64,000 nucleotides of DNA from Mycolicibacterium porcinum (GCA_002086835.1 MVIG01000003.1:186001-250000), one strand, 5' to 3'; shown: positions 26,685-35,240, numbered from the stretch's first letter. Translations and numbers: made by a program. The notes: a model not told the origin generated them from the sequence alone.

Positions 26685-26997
26685 GGATATCCCCTTCTGC
26701 AGTTTCGGTCCTTTGTGTAAAGACCCCGGCGCGGGCAAAATTCATCGACCCTCCCGGCCACATCACCCGACCCAGCCGCCACAGCAGCCGACTGGCAACA
26801 CTCCGAGAGGCTCCCCAGCACCCTTATTTTCCTTGGCAAATGAATTCAATGGCCTGACCGGGAAGAGCTTCCTGAGAGCAAATCCGCTGCCCGGCGAGGT
26901 TCCAGGCGATTCCCAGGAACATGATGAGATGCACTAATGTTATGTACAGACGGGGGTCTTGAGCTCGTACACAGCTAACAACCCGGAGGCGAGAAAG
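26685..26997. other. Gene-free gap before the small secreted protein
   Basis: 313 nt with no convincing coding frame. The distal part holds the Shine-Dalgarno GGAGG (26985-26989) of the next gene and an AT-richer patch around 26935-26945 that may carry its promoter. I see no strong repeat. Confidence 0.5.
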
Positions 26998-27225
26998 ATG
27001 CGTTCGAAACTGAAGAAGGTCGCAGCAATCGGGCTGGGCACGCTGGCGGTGCCGGTCGGCGTGGCAGTTGCGGCAGCAGCTCCGGCTTCTGCCGGTCCTG
27101 AGATCTGCGCGACCGGACCGTACGGCTACGTCCAGGCCTGTGTCGAGGGTCCCGGCTGGGGCCGCTGGAACGGCTGGGACAACGGCTGGCACGGTCGCGG
27201 ACACGGCCACGGTCACGACGACTAA
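26998..27225 (+). CDS. Small secreted protein, Gly/Trp/His-rich
   Basis: A 75-aa protein with a classical signal peptide (MRSKLKKVAAIGLGTLAVPV onward) ending ...APASA just before GPEIC. The mature part is about 45 residues with two cysteines (likely a disulfide) and a C-terminus rich in Gly, Trp and His (GRGHGHGHDD) that could bind metal. ATG 26998 is 8 nt after GGAGG. Similar short secreted proteins are common and uncharacterised in mycobacteria. A strong hairpin terminator follows. Confidence 0.78.
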   Translation: MRSKLKKVAAIGLGTLAVPVGVAVAAAAPASAGPEICATGPYGYVQACVEGPGWGRWNGWDNGWHGRGHGHGHDD

Positions 27226-27241
27226 GCCGAACTAACCACGG

Positions 27242-27296
27242 GTAACGCCGTGGCGGGAATCCGAGTCCGGATTTCTGCCACGGCGTTACTTGCTTT
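27242..27296. terminator. Long hairpin with T-rich tail
   Basis: GTAACGCCGTGGC (27242-27254) pairs perfectly with GCCACGGCGTTAC (27277-27289). An inner AATCCG/CGGATT helix extends the stem, and TTGCTTTT follows. This is a good intrinsic terminator for the small secreted protein gene on the plus strand. Confidence 0.75.
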
Positions 27297-27338
27297 TGGG
27301 CCTCGAGTCACTCTCTTAGTTGTAGTAACGTCACCGCC

Positions 27339-28550
27339 ATGGAAGGCGTCTGGATTCTCGGCGGTTACCAGAGCGATTTCGCCCGCAATCTGGCCCGCGA
27401 GCGCGTCGACTTCGCCGAGCTCAGCCGCGAGGTCGTCGACCACACCCTGAACAGCGCGCAACTCGACGCCCCAGGCATCGGGGTCGTCCACGTCGCAAAC
27501 GCCTTCGGTGAGCTGTTCGCCGGTCAGGGGCACCTGGGAGCCATGCCGGCCACCGTGCATCCCGGCCTGTGGGGCACCCCGGCCTCCCGCCACGAGGCCG
27601 CGTGCGCGTCGGGCAGCATCGCGGTCCTCGCAGCCATCGCCGACCTGTGCTCCGGCGCCTACGACAGCGCCCTGGTCATCGGGGTGGAGCTGGAGAAGAC
27701 GGTGCCCGGCGATACCGCTGCCGCCCACCTCGGCGCCGCCGCCTGGACCGGCCATGAAGCCGAGGCGGCCAAGTACGTCTGGCCATCGATGTTCTCCGAG
27801 GTCGCCGATGCCTATGACCAGCGTTACGGCCTGGATGCCGCACATCTGCGCGCCATCGCCGCGCTGAACTTCCGCAATGCCCGGGTCAATCCCAACGCCC
27901 AGACCCGCGAGTGGACGGTGCCCGATCCGATCGAGGACGACGAGACCAACCCGGTGGTGGAAGGCCGGCTGCGCCGTTACGACTGCAGCCAGATGACCGA
28001 CGGCGGGGCGGGCCTGGTGCTGGTCAGCGATTCCTATCTGGAGGCGCACCCCGGCGCCCGGCCGATCGCACGCATCGACGGCTGGGGCCACCGCACAGTC
28101 GGTTTGGGTCTGCGCCAGAAGCTCGATCAGAGCGCCGAGGATCCGTACCTGCTGCCCCACGTACGGCATGCCGTGCTGGATGCCTTCGGCCGTGCCAGGG
28201 TCGGTCTGGACGATCTCGACGGATTCGAGGTCCACGACTGCTTCACACCCAGCGAGTACCTGGCCATCGATCACATCGGTCTGACCGGCCCCGGAGAATC
28301 CTGGAAGGCCATCGAGAACGGCGAGATCGAGATCGGCGGGCGGCTGCCGATCAACCCCAGCGGCGGACTGATCGGAGGCGGGCACCCGGTCGGTGCGTCC
28401 GGGGTGCGGATGCTGCTCGACGCGGCCAAGCAGGTGAGCGCGACTGCCGGGCCCTATCAGGTCGACGGCGCAAACACCTTCGGCACCTTGAACTTTGGTG
28501 GCAGCACCGCCACCACCGTCAGCTTCGTCGTGAGAGGCCTCAGCGCATGA
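27339..28550 (+). CDS. Thiolase family acetyl-CoA acyltransferase
   Basis: A 403-aa thiolase. The acylated Cys lies in HEAACASGSIAVLAA (about residue 88), the His motif is in VHDCFTPSEYL, and the C-terminal GGGHPVGASGVRML carries the second catalytic region. Its sequence is nearer the SCP2-type/non-decarboxylating thiolases than a biosynthetic PhlA type. ATG 27339 starts it, and its stop overlaps the carotenoid oxygenase start by 4 nt, so the pair is coupled. It would remove acetyl- or propionyl-CoA from a 3-ketoacyl-CoA. Confidence 0.87.
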   Translation: MEGVWILGGYQSDFARNLARERVDFAELSREVVDHTLNSAQLDAPGIGVVHVANAFGELFAGQGHLGAMPATVHPGLWGTPASRHEAACASGSIAVLAAIADLCSGAYDSALVIGVELEKTVPGDTAAAHLGAAAWTGHEAEAAKYVWPSMFSEVADAYDQRYGLDAAHLRAIAALNFRNARVNPNAQTREWTVPDPIEDDETNPVVEGRLRRYDCSQMTDGGAGLVLVSDSYLEAHPGARPIARIDGWGHRTVGLGLRQKLDQSAEDPYLLPHVRHAVLDAFGRARVGLDDLDGFEVHDCFTPSEYLAIDHIGLTGPGESWKAIENGEIEIGGRLPINPSGGLIGGGHPVGASGVRMLLDAAKQVSATAGPYQVDGANTFGTLNFGGSTATTVSFVVRGLSA

Positions 28551-29998
28551 ACACGGAGATCGTCACCAAGTTCCTGTCCACGCTGCCCGAGGACGACACC
28601 CACCCCTACCGCACCGGGGCGTGGCGCCCGCAGACCACCGAGTTCGACGCCGACGATCTGCGGGTCATCGACGGCGAGATCCCATCCGACCTCGACGGGG
28701 TCTACCTACGCAACACCGAGAATCCGCTGCATCCGGCGTTCCAGACCTATCACCCCTTCGACGGGGACGGGATGCTGCACATCGTCGGGTTCCGCGACGG
28801 AAAAGCGTTCTACCGCAACAGGTTCATCCGCACGGATGGCTTCCTGGCCGAGAACGAGGCCGGCGGCCCGCTGTGGCCCGGCATCGCCGAGCCCGTCGAA
28901 CTGGCCCGGCGCGATCACGGCTGGGGCGCCCGCACACTGATGAAGGACGCCTCCAGCACCGACGTGACGGTGCACCGCGGGATCGCGCTCACCAGCTTCT
29001 ACCAGTGCGGCGACCTGTATCGCGTCGACCCCTACACCGGCGACACCCTCGGCAAGGAGGACTGGGGTGGGGCCTTCCCCGCCGAATGGGGGGTGTCAGC
29101 GCATCCCAAGGCCGACGACGCCACCGGCGAACTGCTGTTCTTCAACTACAGCAAGCAGGCGCCGTACATGCACTACGGCGTGGTCGACGCCGACAACAAG
29201 CTGGTGCACTACGTCGACGTGGAACTGCCCGGACCCCGGCTGCCCCACGACATGGCGTTCACCGAGAACTACGTGATCCTCAACGACTTTCCGCTGTTCT
29301 GGGATGCCGCCTTCCTCGAGAAGAACGTGCACCTGCCGAAGCTGCACCGCGACATGCCATCCCGCTTCGCGGTGCTCCCCCGCCGCGGCACGGCCGCCGA
29401 CGTCAAGTGGTTCGAGGCCGACACCACCTACGTCCTGCACTTCACCAACGCCTACGAAGACGGCGACGAGATCGTGCTCGACGGATTCTTCCAGGGCCAT
29501 GCGGCACCCGCCCTGGCGCTGGACAAGATGCAGACCAGGCTGCACCGCTGGCGGTTCAACCTCGTCACCGGCCAGACCCGCGAGGAGCAATTGTCCGACA
29601 GCATCACCGAATTCGGCATGATCAATCCCGGCTACGCCGGGCGCGACTACCGCTACGCCTATGCCGCCACAGGCAAGCCGGGCTGGTTCCTGTTCGACGG
29701 ACTGGTCCGCCACGACCTTCGCACCGGATCCGAACAGCGATACGCCTTCGAGGACGGGGTATACGGCAGCGAAACCGCGATGGCGCCGCGGGTGGGTAGC
29801 CGCAGCGAGGACGACGGCTATCTGGTGACCATCACCACCGACATGAACGACGACGCGTCGTACTGTCTGGTGTTCGACGCAGCGCGGGTACCCGACGGCC
29901 CGGTGTGCAAACTCGCTCTACCGGAACGGGTTTCCAGCGGAACCCACTCCACCTGGGCGCCAGGCGACGAGCTGCGCCGATGGTTGGTGCGTGATTGA
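28547..29998 (+). CDS. Carotenoid oxygenase / lignostilbene-dioxygenase family protein
   Basis: A 483-aa non-heme iron dioxygenase with a seven-bladed propeller. Early signatures are YLRNTENPLHPAFQTYHPFD and GDGMLHIVGF. Histidines for iron are visible in HPKADDATGELLFF, LPHDMAFTENYVIL, TYVLHFTNAYEDGDEIV and the C-terminal SGTHSTWAP. Such enzymes cleave a C=C bond in carotenoids, apocarotenoids or stilbenes. Coupling to a thiolase suggests the cleavage product enters beta-oxidation. It overlaps the following regulator by 8 nt. Confidence 0.88.
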   Translation: MNTEIVTKFLSTLPEDDTHPYRTGAWRPQTTEFDADDLRVIDGEIPSDLDGVYLRNTENPLHPAFQTYHPFDGDGMLHIVGFRDGKAFYRNRFIRTDGFLAENEAGGPLWPGIAEPVELARRDHGWGARTLMKDASSTDVTVHRGIALTSFYQCGDLYRVDPYTGDTLGKEDWGGAFPAEWGVSAHPKADDATGELLFFNYSKQAPYMHYGVVDADNKLVHYVDVELPGPRLPHDMAFTENYVILNDFPLFWDAAFLEKNVHLPKLHRDMPSRFAVLPRRGTAADVKWFEADTTYVLHFTNAYEDGDEIVLDGFFQGHAAPALALDKMQTRLHRWRFNLVTGQTREEQLSDSITEFGMINPGYAGRDYRYAYAATGKPGWFLFDGLVRHDLRTGSEQRYAFEDGVYGSETAMAPRVGSRSEDDGYLVTITTDMNDDASYCLVFDAARVPDGPVCKLALPERVSSGTHSTWAPGDELRRWLVRD

Positions 29999-30905
29999 CA
30001 CACCGACCGGCGGCACCAATGCTGTCGGACAGATGCTGGCGCTCGTCGGCGACGAGTGGACACTGCTGGTGATGCAACAGGCCCTGCTGGGTGCCACCCG
30101 CTACGGGCAGTTCACGGCCCGGCTGCCGATCTCCAACTCGGTGCTGACCCGCCGCTTGGCATCCCTCACCAAAGACGGCCTGCTCCAGCGCAACCGATAT
30201 CAGGAACGCCCACCGCGCGACGAATACCTGATCACGCCGCGCGGCCGGGCGCTGTGGCCGGTACTGGTGTCGATCTGGGAGTGGGAACGCCACTGGGTCC
30301 TCGAGCACCGAGAGCCACTGCCCGCGATGCGGCACCTCGGCTGCGGCGCGGATTTCAGTCCCGTGCTCACTTGTGACGCGTGCCGCGAACCCACCGTGGC
30401 GGGTGACGTGACGGCCCGGTGGGGGCCAAGCGGAGGCTGGGCGCGATCGCTGCCCGCGGTGACGACCCGGCGCCGATCCGCCGATGATCGGCGCGACTCC
30501 CCGTCCGGCCTGTTTCCCCAGACGATGAGCGTGCTGGGTAACCGCTGGGCGTTCGCCATCCTGGTGGCAGCGTTCACCGGCACGTCCCGGTTCTCCGAAT
30601 TCCAACGGGTGCTGGCCGCTCCACCGGCATCGATCGCCGACCGCCTCCAGACGTTCCGGGACAACGGAATTCTCACCACCTCCGACGGCGGCCCCGACTA
30701 CCGGCTGACGCCGAAAGGGTCCGCGTTCCTACCCGTTCTGGTGACGGCGCTGGCCTGGGCGCAGCGGTCGTTCCCCGCTCCCGAAGGCCCCGCGGTGGTT
30801 CTCACCCACACCGGCCATGGGCACGGCTTCTCCCCGGTCCTGAGGTGTGACCGCTGCGGTGATCGGCTCACCGGGGCAACGGTGTCCGCCGTCGAATGGT
30901 CATGA
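29991..30905 (+). CDS. Tandem HxlR-domain transcriptional regulator
   Basis: A 304-aa protein made of two HxlR-type winged-helix units (about 10-130 and 175-300). Each begins like a normal HxlR (VGDEWTLLVMQQALLG; LGNRWAFAILVAAFTG) and each ends with FSPVLxCxxC (CDAC, CDRC). Most HxlR proteins have one domain and act as dimers, so this may be a built-in pseudo-dimer. The CxxC pairs may bind zinc or sense redox. It is coupled to the carotenoid oxygenase and probably regulates this operon. Its 3' end overlaps the convergent MFS gene by 38 nt. Confidence 0.82.
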   Translation: MIDTPTGGTNAVGQMLALVGDEWTLLVMQQALLGATRYGQFTARLPISNSVLTRRLASLTKDGLLQRNRYQERPPRDEYLITPRGRALWPVLVSIWEWERHWVLEHREPLPAMRHLGCGADFSPVLTCDACREPTVAGDVTARWGPSGGWARSLPAVTTRRRSADDRRDSPSGLFPQTMSVLGNRWAFAILVAAFTGTSRFSEFQRVLAAPPASIADRLQTFRDNGILTTSDGGPDYRLTPKGSAFLPVLVTALAWAQRSFPAPEGPAVVLTHTGHGHGFSPVLRCDRCGDRLTGATVSAVEWS

Positions 30906-32034
30906 GCACGGCCACCACTAGCGCAACGCCGGTGAGTACAACGCTGACCCACACCGGACCGAGATTGCCGGCGGGACCGGCAAGCGAAGCAGCGGCCAAC
31001 GCGGGACCGCACGTGGCGCCGATGTTGAGTGCCGCCGTGGCGTAGGAACCGCCCATGGTCGGCGCGCCCGACGCCGCGTAGAGCACCCGGGCGATGAGCG
31101 TGCTGCCCACCGCAAAGGCCGACACTCCCTGGAAGAACACCAGGATCAGCACCGCACCGGGATGGGTTGCCAGTGCTGCCAACGCAATCCAGCCGACGAC
31201 CAGCAGCGGGCCGCCCACCGACATGATCAGGCCGGGATGGTCGTCGGAGAACCGGCCCGCAAGGGTGACACCGAGGAATGAGCCAAACCCGAACAGCACC
31301 AGGACTACCGACACCCACAACTCACCCAGGCCGGCGGTGCCCGTCACGATGGGCGCCAGGAACGTGAACGTGGCGAACGTGCCCGCGTTGACCAGCGCGG
31401 CGAGCAGCATGACCAGACACAGCGCCAGCGACTTGAGCTGAGCCAGCTCATCGCGCAGCGACGCGGGGACCGCGGTTGATGTCCCTGCTGGGCGAGCCGG
31501 AAGGCCGTGGAGCACGCCGACGGCAGCGGGCACACACAGCAGTGCGATCGCCCAGAAGGTCGCCCGCCAACCCAGCAGGGTGCCGAGGACCGCACCGCCG
31601 GGAACACCCGCGATGGTGGCTGCCGTCGTTCCGCTGAGCAGGACCGACAGCGCGCGTCCCTTCCGATCGGCGGCCACCAGCGTGCCGGCCGTGCTGAGGG
31701 CCACCGCCAAGAATCCGGCGTTGGCGAGTGCAGCGACCACACGGGTACCGAAGAGAATGGCGAAGTCCGCCGTCAGCGCGCCGACGACATGACAGAGCGC
31801 GAAGGTGACCACGCAGGCGAGCAGAACCGTCCGGGCCGGCCACCGGCGCGCGATGGCGGCCATGACCGGCGCGCCGACGACCATCCCGATCGCAAAAGCT
31901 GAGGTCAGTAGGCCGGCTGCGCCGACGCTGACGCCGAGACCGGCGGCGATATCCGGAACGAGCCCGGAAAGCATGAATTCCGATGTGCCCATGGCGAAGA
32001 CCGCCAGGGCAAGCAGGTACAGAGCAAGAGGCAT
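30868..32034 (-). CDS. MFS efflux transporter
   Basis: A 388-aa twelve-helix major facilitator of the DHA1 arabinose/chloramphenicol-efflux type. It opens YLLALAVFAMGTSEFMLSGL, has the loop-2-3 signature region RRWPARTVLL and motif C-like GGAVLGTLLGWRATFW. It likely exports a drug or small hydrophobic compound. There is no adjacent same-strand gene. Its 3' end overlaps the HxlR gene, so antisense interference is possible. Confidence 0.87.
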   Translation of the reverse strand: MPLALYLLALAVFAMGTSEFMLSGLVPDIAAGLGVSVGAAGLLTSAFAIGMVVGAPVMAAIARRWPARTVLLACVVTFALCHVVGALTADFAILFGTRVVAALANAGFLAVALSTAGTLVAADRKGRALSVLLSGTTAATIAGVPGGAVLGTLLGWRATFWAIALLCVPAAVGVLHGLPARPAGTSTAVPASLRDELAQLKSLALCLVMLLAALVNAGTFATFTFLAPIVTGTAGLGELWVSVVLVLFGFGSFLGVTLAGRFSDDHPGLIMSVGGPLLVVGWIALAALATHPGAVLILVFFQGVSAFAVGSTLIARVLYAASGAPTMGGSYATAALNIGATCGPALAAASLAGPAGNLGPVWVSVVLTGVALVVAVLMTIRRRTPLPR

Positions 32035-32378
32035 CGAGGACTCCGAGGCGAGAGAACGAACAGGACACGTCTCGTCACCACGGTCAGCACCCAGGCGCGG
32101 AAGGACCGAAGAAATCAGTGGTTGTGGGGGCTGACGGCGTGACCGAAAGCCCCCAACTCATGCGCTTCCGGGCTCGACATGCCAGCCACCCTACTCACCG
32201 CCCGCGGTGCAATGACAACCGAAATTATCTGACGCCGTGCAGCACGGTCCGCGGATCGAGGTTGCTGCCCGCCTCCCCTCTGCGCTGGGTGTGCATCGGC
32301 GGCAAGCTCTGGGACACCGTGGCCGGCAGCTCCCCGGACTGCTGCCGAGGTCCCCATCGAGGAGGCGACGCGGGGCCT

Positions 32379-32405
32379 TGTACCTCCCACCCTTTCGGGG
32401 GGTAC
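32379..32405. terminator. Candidate hairpin upstream of the heat-shock gene
   Basis: GTACCTCCC and GGGGGGTAC pair over 9 bp (one G-U in RNA) around a 9-nt loop. It could insulate hsp20 from upstream transcription. There is no T-tract. Confidence 0.35.
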
Positions 32406-32474
32406 CAATTGACTTCGCACATCGGAGCGCAGCTGTGACATGCGAAGACTGTCGAAAATCTCGTCGAGAAAATT

Positions 32475-32501
32475 CTGGCACTCTCGATGGTCGAGTGCTA
32501 A
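32475..32501. promoter_or_regulatory. CIRCE-like HrcA operator
   Basis: CTGGCACTC-N9-GAGTGCTAA. The right arm is identical to the CIRCE consensus (TTAGCACTC-N9-GAGTGCTAA), and the left arm matches 7 of 9 positions with the standard 9-nt spacer. It lies 73 nt upstream of the hsp20 start. CIRCE is bound by the heat-shock repressor HrcA. Confidence 0.82.
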
Positions 32502-32573
32502 TATCGGCGGTGCACAGTGATTGGCTGCCTGCCAGGGTGGCGGGCTCTGAGATGACACGGGAGGTGGATTACT

Positions 32574-33023
32574 GTGCTTCGTTTTGATCCGTTCAGCGAC
32601 CTTGATGCTTTGACCAGGAGTTTGCTGTCAGGTGATTCCGGGTCAATGCGCACACCCAGGTTCATGCCGATGGACCTCTGCAAGATCGGCGACCACTATG
32701 TCTTGACGGCCGACCTTCCCGGCGTCGATCCGGGCTCGGTGGACGTCAACGTCGACAACGGCACGCTGACCATCTCCGCGCATCGGACCGCACGGTCAGA
32801 AGAATCCGCGCAGTGGCTGGCCAACGAGCGGTTCTTCGGCAATTTCCGACGACAGCTGTCACTCGGCGACGGCATCGAGACGTCGGCGATCTCCGCCACG
32901 TACGAAAACGGTGTCCTCACCGTCACGATCCCGATTGCCGAACGCGCCAAGCCGCGCAAGATCGAGGTGGCTCACGGCGCCGATCGCAAGTCGATCGAAA
33001 CCAACACTGTCGATGCGGATTAA
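32574..33023 (+). CDS. Hsp20 / alpha-crystallin small heat-shock protein
   Basis: A 149-aa small heat-shock protein. The alpha-crystallin domain spans about 37-135, with ADLPGVDPGSVDVNVDNGTL, RRQLSLGDGIE and the C-terminal IPIAERAKPRKIEV, where an I/V-x-I/V-like tail follows. It is of the Hsp18 class. It is an ATP-independent holdase that binds unfolding proteins. GTG 32574 follows GGGAGGTGG. The CIRCE-like element upstream indicates heat induction through HrcA. It converges with the GNAT gene, overlapping by 4 nt. Confidence 0.9.
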   Translation: MLRFDPFSDLDALTRSLLSGDSGSMRTPRFMPMDLCKIGDHYVLTADLPGVDPGSVDVNVDNGTLTISAHRTARSEESAQWLANERFFGNFRRQLSLGDGIETSAISATYENGVLTVTIPIAERAKPRKIEVAHGADRKSIETNTVDAD

Positions 33024-33625
33024 CTGATCCCGCCACGGCGGTCCAGCCTGAACTTCAGGCTGGACCGCGCCGCGGGCCATTCGACATCCAGGATCGAGTA
33101 GACCACGGTGTCGCGGCGAGAGCCGTCGGGCGACAGCTGGTGGCTGCGCAGCACACCGTCCTGCTTGGCACCGAGGCGTTCGATCGCCGCACGGCTGGCG
33201 AAATTGAAGAAGTGGGTGCGGAATTCCACTGCCACACAATTCAACTCATCAAAGGCATGACCGAGCATCAACAGCTTGGTCTCGGCGTTGATGCCGGTGC
33301 GCCGGGCGGCGGCGGTGTACCACGTGTGCCCGATTTCCAGCCTGCGGTTCGGGCCGTCGACGTGCAGATAGCTCGACGATCCGACCAGCTTGCCGTCGAG
33401 GTCGCGCACCACGAACGTCACACCGTGATCGGCGGCCCGCAGTTCGAACATGCGCTGCACCCATTCGGCGCCCCCGCCGGGCCGCGGTGTCATCGTGTAC
33501 CACAGCGACCCCAACTCACCGTCCGCAGCGGCAGCGTCGATCTCGGGGACGTGCCCGGACGTCAACGGCTCCAAGGTCACCCAGCGTTGCCCGGTCAATT
33601 CGACCGGCGTCACGAATTCACCCAT
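33020..33625 (-). CDS. GNAT family N-acetyltransferase (RimJ/RimL type)
   Basis: A 201-aa acetyltransferase. LEPLTSGHVPEI starts the domain. GSSSYLHVDGPNRRLEIGHTW and the acetyl-CoA region RRTGINAETKLLMLGHAF follow, then FFNFASRAAIERLG. RimJ/RimL-like GNATs acetylate protein N-termini or small amines; the substrate here is unknown. Its last codons contain the hairpin that separates it from hsp20. Confidence 0.85.
   Translation of the reverse strand: MGEFVTPVELTGQRWVTLEPLTSGHVPEIDAAAADGELGSLWYTMTPRPGGGAEWVQRMFELRAADHGVTFVVRDLDGKLVGSSSYLHVDGPNRRLEIGHTWYTAAARRTGINAETKLLMLGHAFDELNCVAVEFRTHFFNFASRAAIERLGAKQDGVLRSHQLSPDGSRRDTVVYSILDVEWPAARSSLKFRLDRRGGIS
33038..33068. terminator. Perfect 15-bp inverted repeat between convergent hsp20 and GNAT
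   Basis: GCGGTCCAGCCTGAA-C-TTCAGGCTGGACCGC is a perfect palindrome with a single central base. It sits 15 nt after the hsp20 stop and inside the last codons of the GNAT gene. It would fold in either transcript and probably ends both. Confidence 0.65.
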
Positions 33626-33627
33626 CG

Positions 33628-34062
33628 CTACCTACCCAGCGTCGACAACAGAGACCACACCGAACACAACCCGGCCGACACCGCCAGCGCTCCCCCGAGA
33701 TACAGCCCGTACCCCGCGGCCACCGGGCCCTTGACGTTGAGCATGTAGTACCACACCGTCAGCGCCACCAGCGCCAGCGAAATCAGCAGTCCCGCAGCCG
33801 AAGCCCAGCGCTGCGAAAGTCCACGTCCGGCCATCGCGCCGGCCACGATAAGGCTTGCGCCGAGCAGAACGATCAGCTGCCCGGCGCCGAACCCGCGTGG
33901 CAGCACGATACTGCCCACCGCGCCGCCGATGGCGTTGGCCCGGCCGCCGCCGTTCGCGCTGGTGGTCAGCCAGGGCAACCAGGCCACCACCACGAGAACA
34001 GCGGCGCACAGGGCGATCAGCCACCCCGGGGCCACGCGCCAACCTGGACGCAGACGAACCAT
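33628..34062 (-). CDS. Four-helix hypothetical membrane protein
   Basis: A 144-aa protein with about four transmembrane helices (WLIALCAAVLVVVAWLPWL first, SVWSLLSTLGR at the end). There is no conserved motif I can name; small mycobacterial Trp-membrane proteins of this size are common. It ends 2 nt before the GNAT start, so the two are likely cotranscribed. Confidence 0.65.
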   Translation of the reverse strand: MVRLRPGWRVAPGWLIALCAAVLVVVAWLPWLTTSANGGGRANAIGGAVGSIVLPRGFGAGQLIVLLGASLIVAGAMAGRGLSQRWASAAGLLISLALVALTVWYYMLNVKGPVAAGYGLYLGGALAVSAGLCSVWSLLSTLGR

Positions 34063-34081
34063 AGCGACGAGACTATCGGGT

Positions 34082-34525
34082 GTGACCGAACTACCCGACT
34101 GGGCCAGACGGCTCGATCTCGCCCCTCACCCCGAGGGCGGCTGGTACCGCGAGACCTGGCGCAGCGAACTGACGGTGAGCCAGGCCTCGCTGCCCACGGG
34201 CTATTCGGGGCCCCGCAGCGCCGGCACCGCGATCCTGTTCCTGCTGATGCCCGGCCAGCAGTCCGCCTGGCACACCGTCCGCAGCGCCGAGCTGTGGTTC
34301 CACCACCGGGGCAGCCCGCTGGTCCTGGAGATCGGCGAGCAGAAAGACGCTGCGACAAGCCTTCTGCTGGGCCCGGACATCGCCGCCGGGCAGCACCCGC
34401 AACTGCTCGTGCCGCCCGGCCACTGGCAACGCGCCAAGCCCCGTGATGACGAGCCCGCCCTGGTCAGCTGCGTGGTGGTACCGGGTTTCGACTTCGCGGA
34501 CTTCGCGCTGGGCGCTAACGACTGA
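34082..34525 (+). CDS. DUF985 cupin protein
   Basis: A 147-aa cupin. The family signature is LAPHPEGGWYRETWRS, with later WHTVRSAELWFHH in the metal-site strand and VPPGHWQRAKP. DUF985 cupins bind a metal but have no settled reaction. The GTG at 34082 starts the conserved sequence; the open frame before it belongs to the opposite-strand gene. It overlaps the convergent BKACE gene by 11 nt. Confidence 0.82.
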   Translation: MTELPDWARRLDLAPHPEGGWYRETWRSELTVSQASLPTGYSGPRSAGTAILFLLMPGQQSAWHTVRSAELWFHHRGSPLVLEIGEQKDAATSLLLGPDIAAGQHPQLLVPPGHWQRAKPRDDEPALVSCVVVPGFDFADFALGAND

Positions 34526-35240
34526 GAAGGTCCACCGCCGCGGCGATCAACGCCTCGTTGTCCGGTGCCGCACTGCCGTCCGGCAGCAACAGGGTGTCCT
34601 CGAGCCCGATCCGGGCCTGCAGCCCGCGGACGCCGGCATGCTGCAATAACGGCCAACAGCTTTCGTCCACGCCGTGCAACAACACCGGCACCGACGACGC
34701 CGCCGCGCTCACCACAGCCAGCAATGCATCGGCGGTGTCGGTATCGCCGTCGGGCGGCAGCTCGATCATCACCCGCATGCAGTGCTCGGCAAGTTCGGAT
34801 GATGCCCATGCCGCGGCCGCGTCGGCGTGGAACAACCCGGCCTCGACTCCGATGCCCCTGTCCAGGAGCAGCCGGGCCAGATCCTCGGCACCCGGCTCGT
34901 GCCAGTTCACCGATGCGAAATCGGGAAGCTCCGACCACTCCTCGACCGCCCGCAGCCGAGCACGTGGATCTGGAAGGGCCCAATAGCCCGTCGTCACGCC
35001 GAGTGGCAGACCCGGCACTTTGTGGTGCACCACGGCTACCGCCGAGTCCACGACAGAGGCCGCCAACGAATCCGTGCCGTCCGCAGCCTTGGGATGCAGA
35101 TGCACGGCCTGTGCCCCGGCCCGATGTGCCGCGACGGCCGCGTCGGCGAGTTGCTCGGGGGTGACCGGGAGGTCCGGGTGTTGATCCGGGGTGCGCGCAC
35201 CGTTCACGCACGCCTTGAGATACGTCGGGTTGCCGGGCAT
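34515..35240 (-). CDS. BKACE (beta-keto acid cleavage / DUF849) family protein
   Basis: A 241-aa TIM-barrel protein. VHLHPKAADG is the zinc-binding His-x-His of the family. TGYWALPDPRARL and ASVNWHEPGAEDLARLL follow. BKACE enzymes condense a beta-keto acid with acetyl-CoA to yield a CoA ester and acetoacetate. It is shorter than many members (about 270-300 aa), so substrate specificity cannot be predicted. ATG 35240 is the start; there is no adjacent operon partner. Confidence 0.8.
   Translation of the reverse strand: MPGNPTYLKACVNGARTPDQHPDLPVTPEQLADAAVAAHRAGAQAVHLHPKAADGTDSLAASVVDSAVAVVHHKVPGLPLGVTTGYWALPDPRARLRAVEEWSELPDFASVNWHEPGAEDLARLLLDRGIGVEAGLFHADAAAAWASSELAEHCMRVMIELPPDGDTDTADALLAVVSAAASSVPVLLHGVDESCWPLLQHAGVRGLQARIGLEDTLLLPDGSAAPDNEALIAAAVDLLSR

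Larger units (their letters stand above)
32035..32573. other. Regulatory gap upstream of hsp20
   Basis: 539 nt without a supportable gene. It holds a hairpin GGGGGCT/AGCCCCC (32126-32132 with 32148-32154) near the MFS 5' end, a GTACCTCCC/GGGGGGTAC hairpin (32379-32405), and the CIRCE-like element at 32475-32501. The rest shows no clear signal. Confidence 0.5.

Noticed and set aside
32413-32447. CTTCGCA...TGCGAAG inverted repeat upstream of hsp20
   Set aside because: Only 7 bp with a 21-nt spacer; too weak beside the near-consensus CIRCE-like site.
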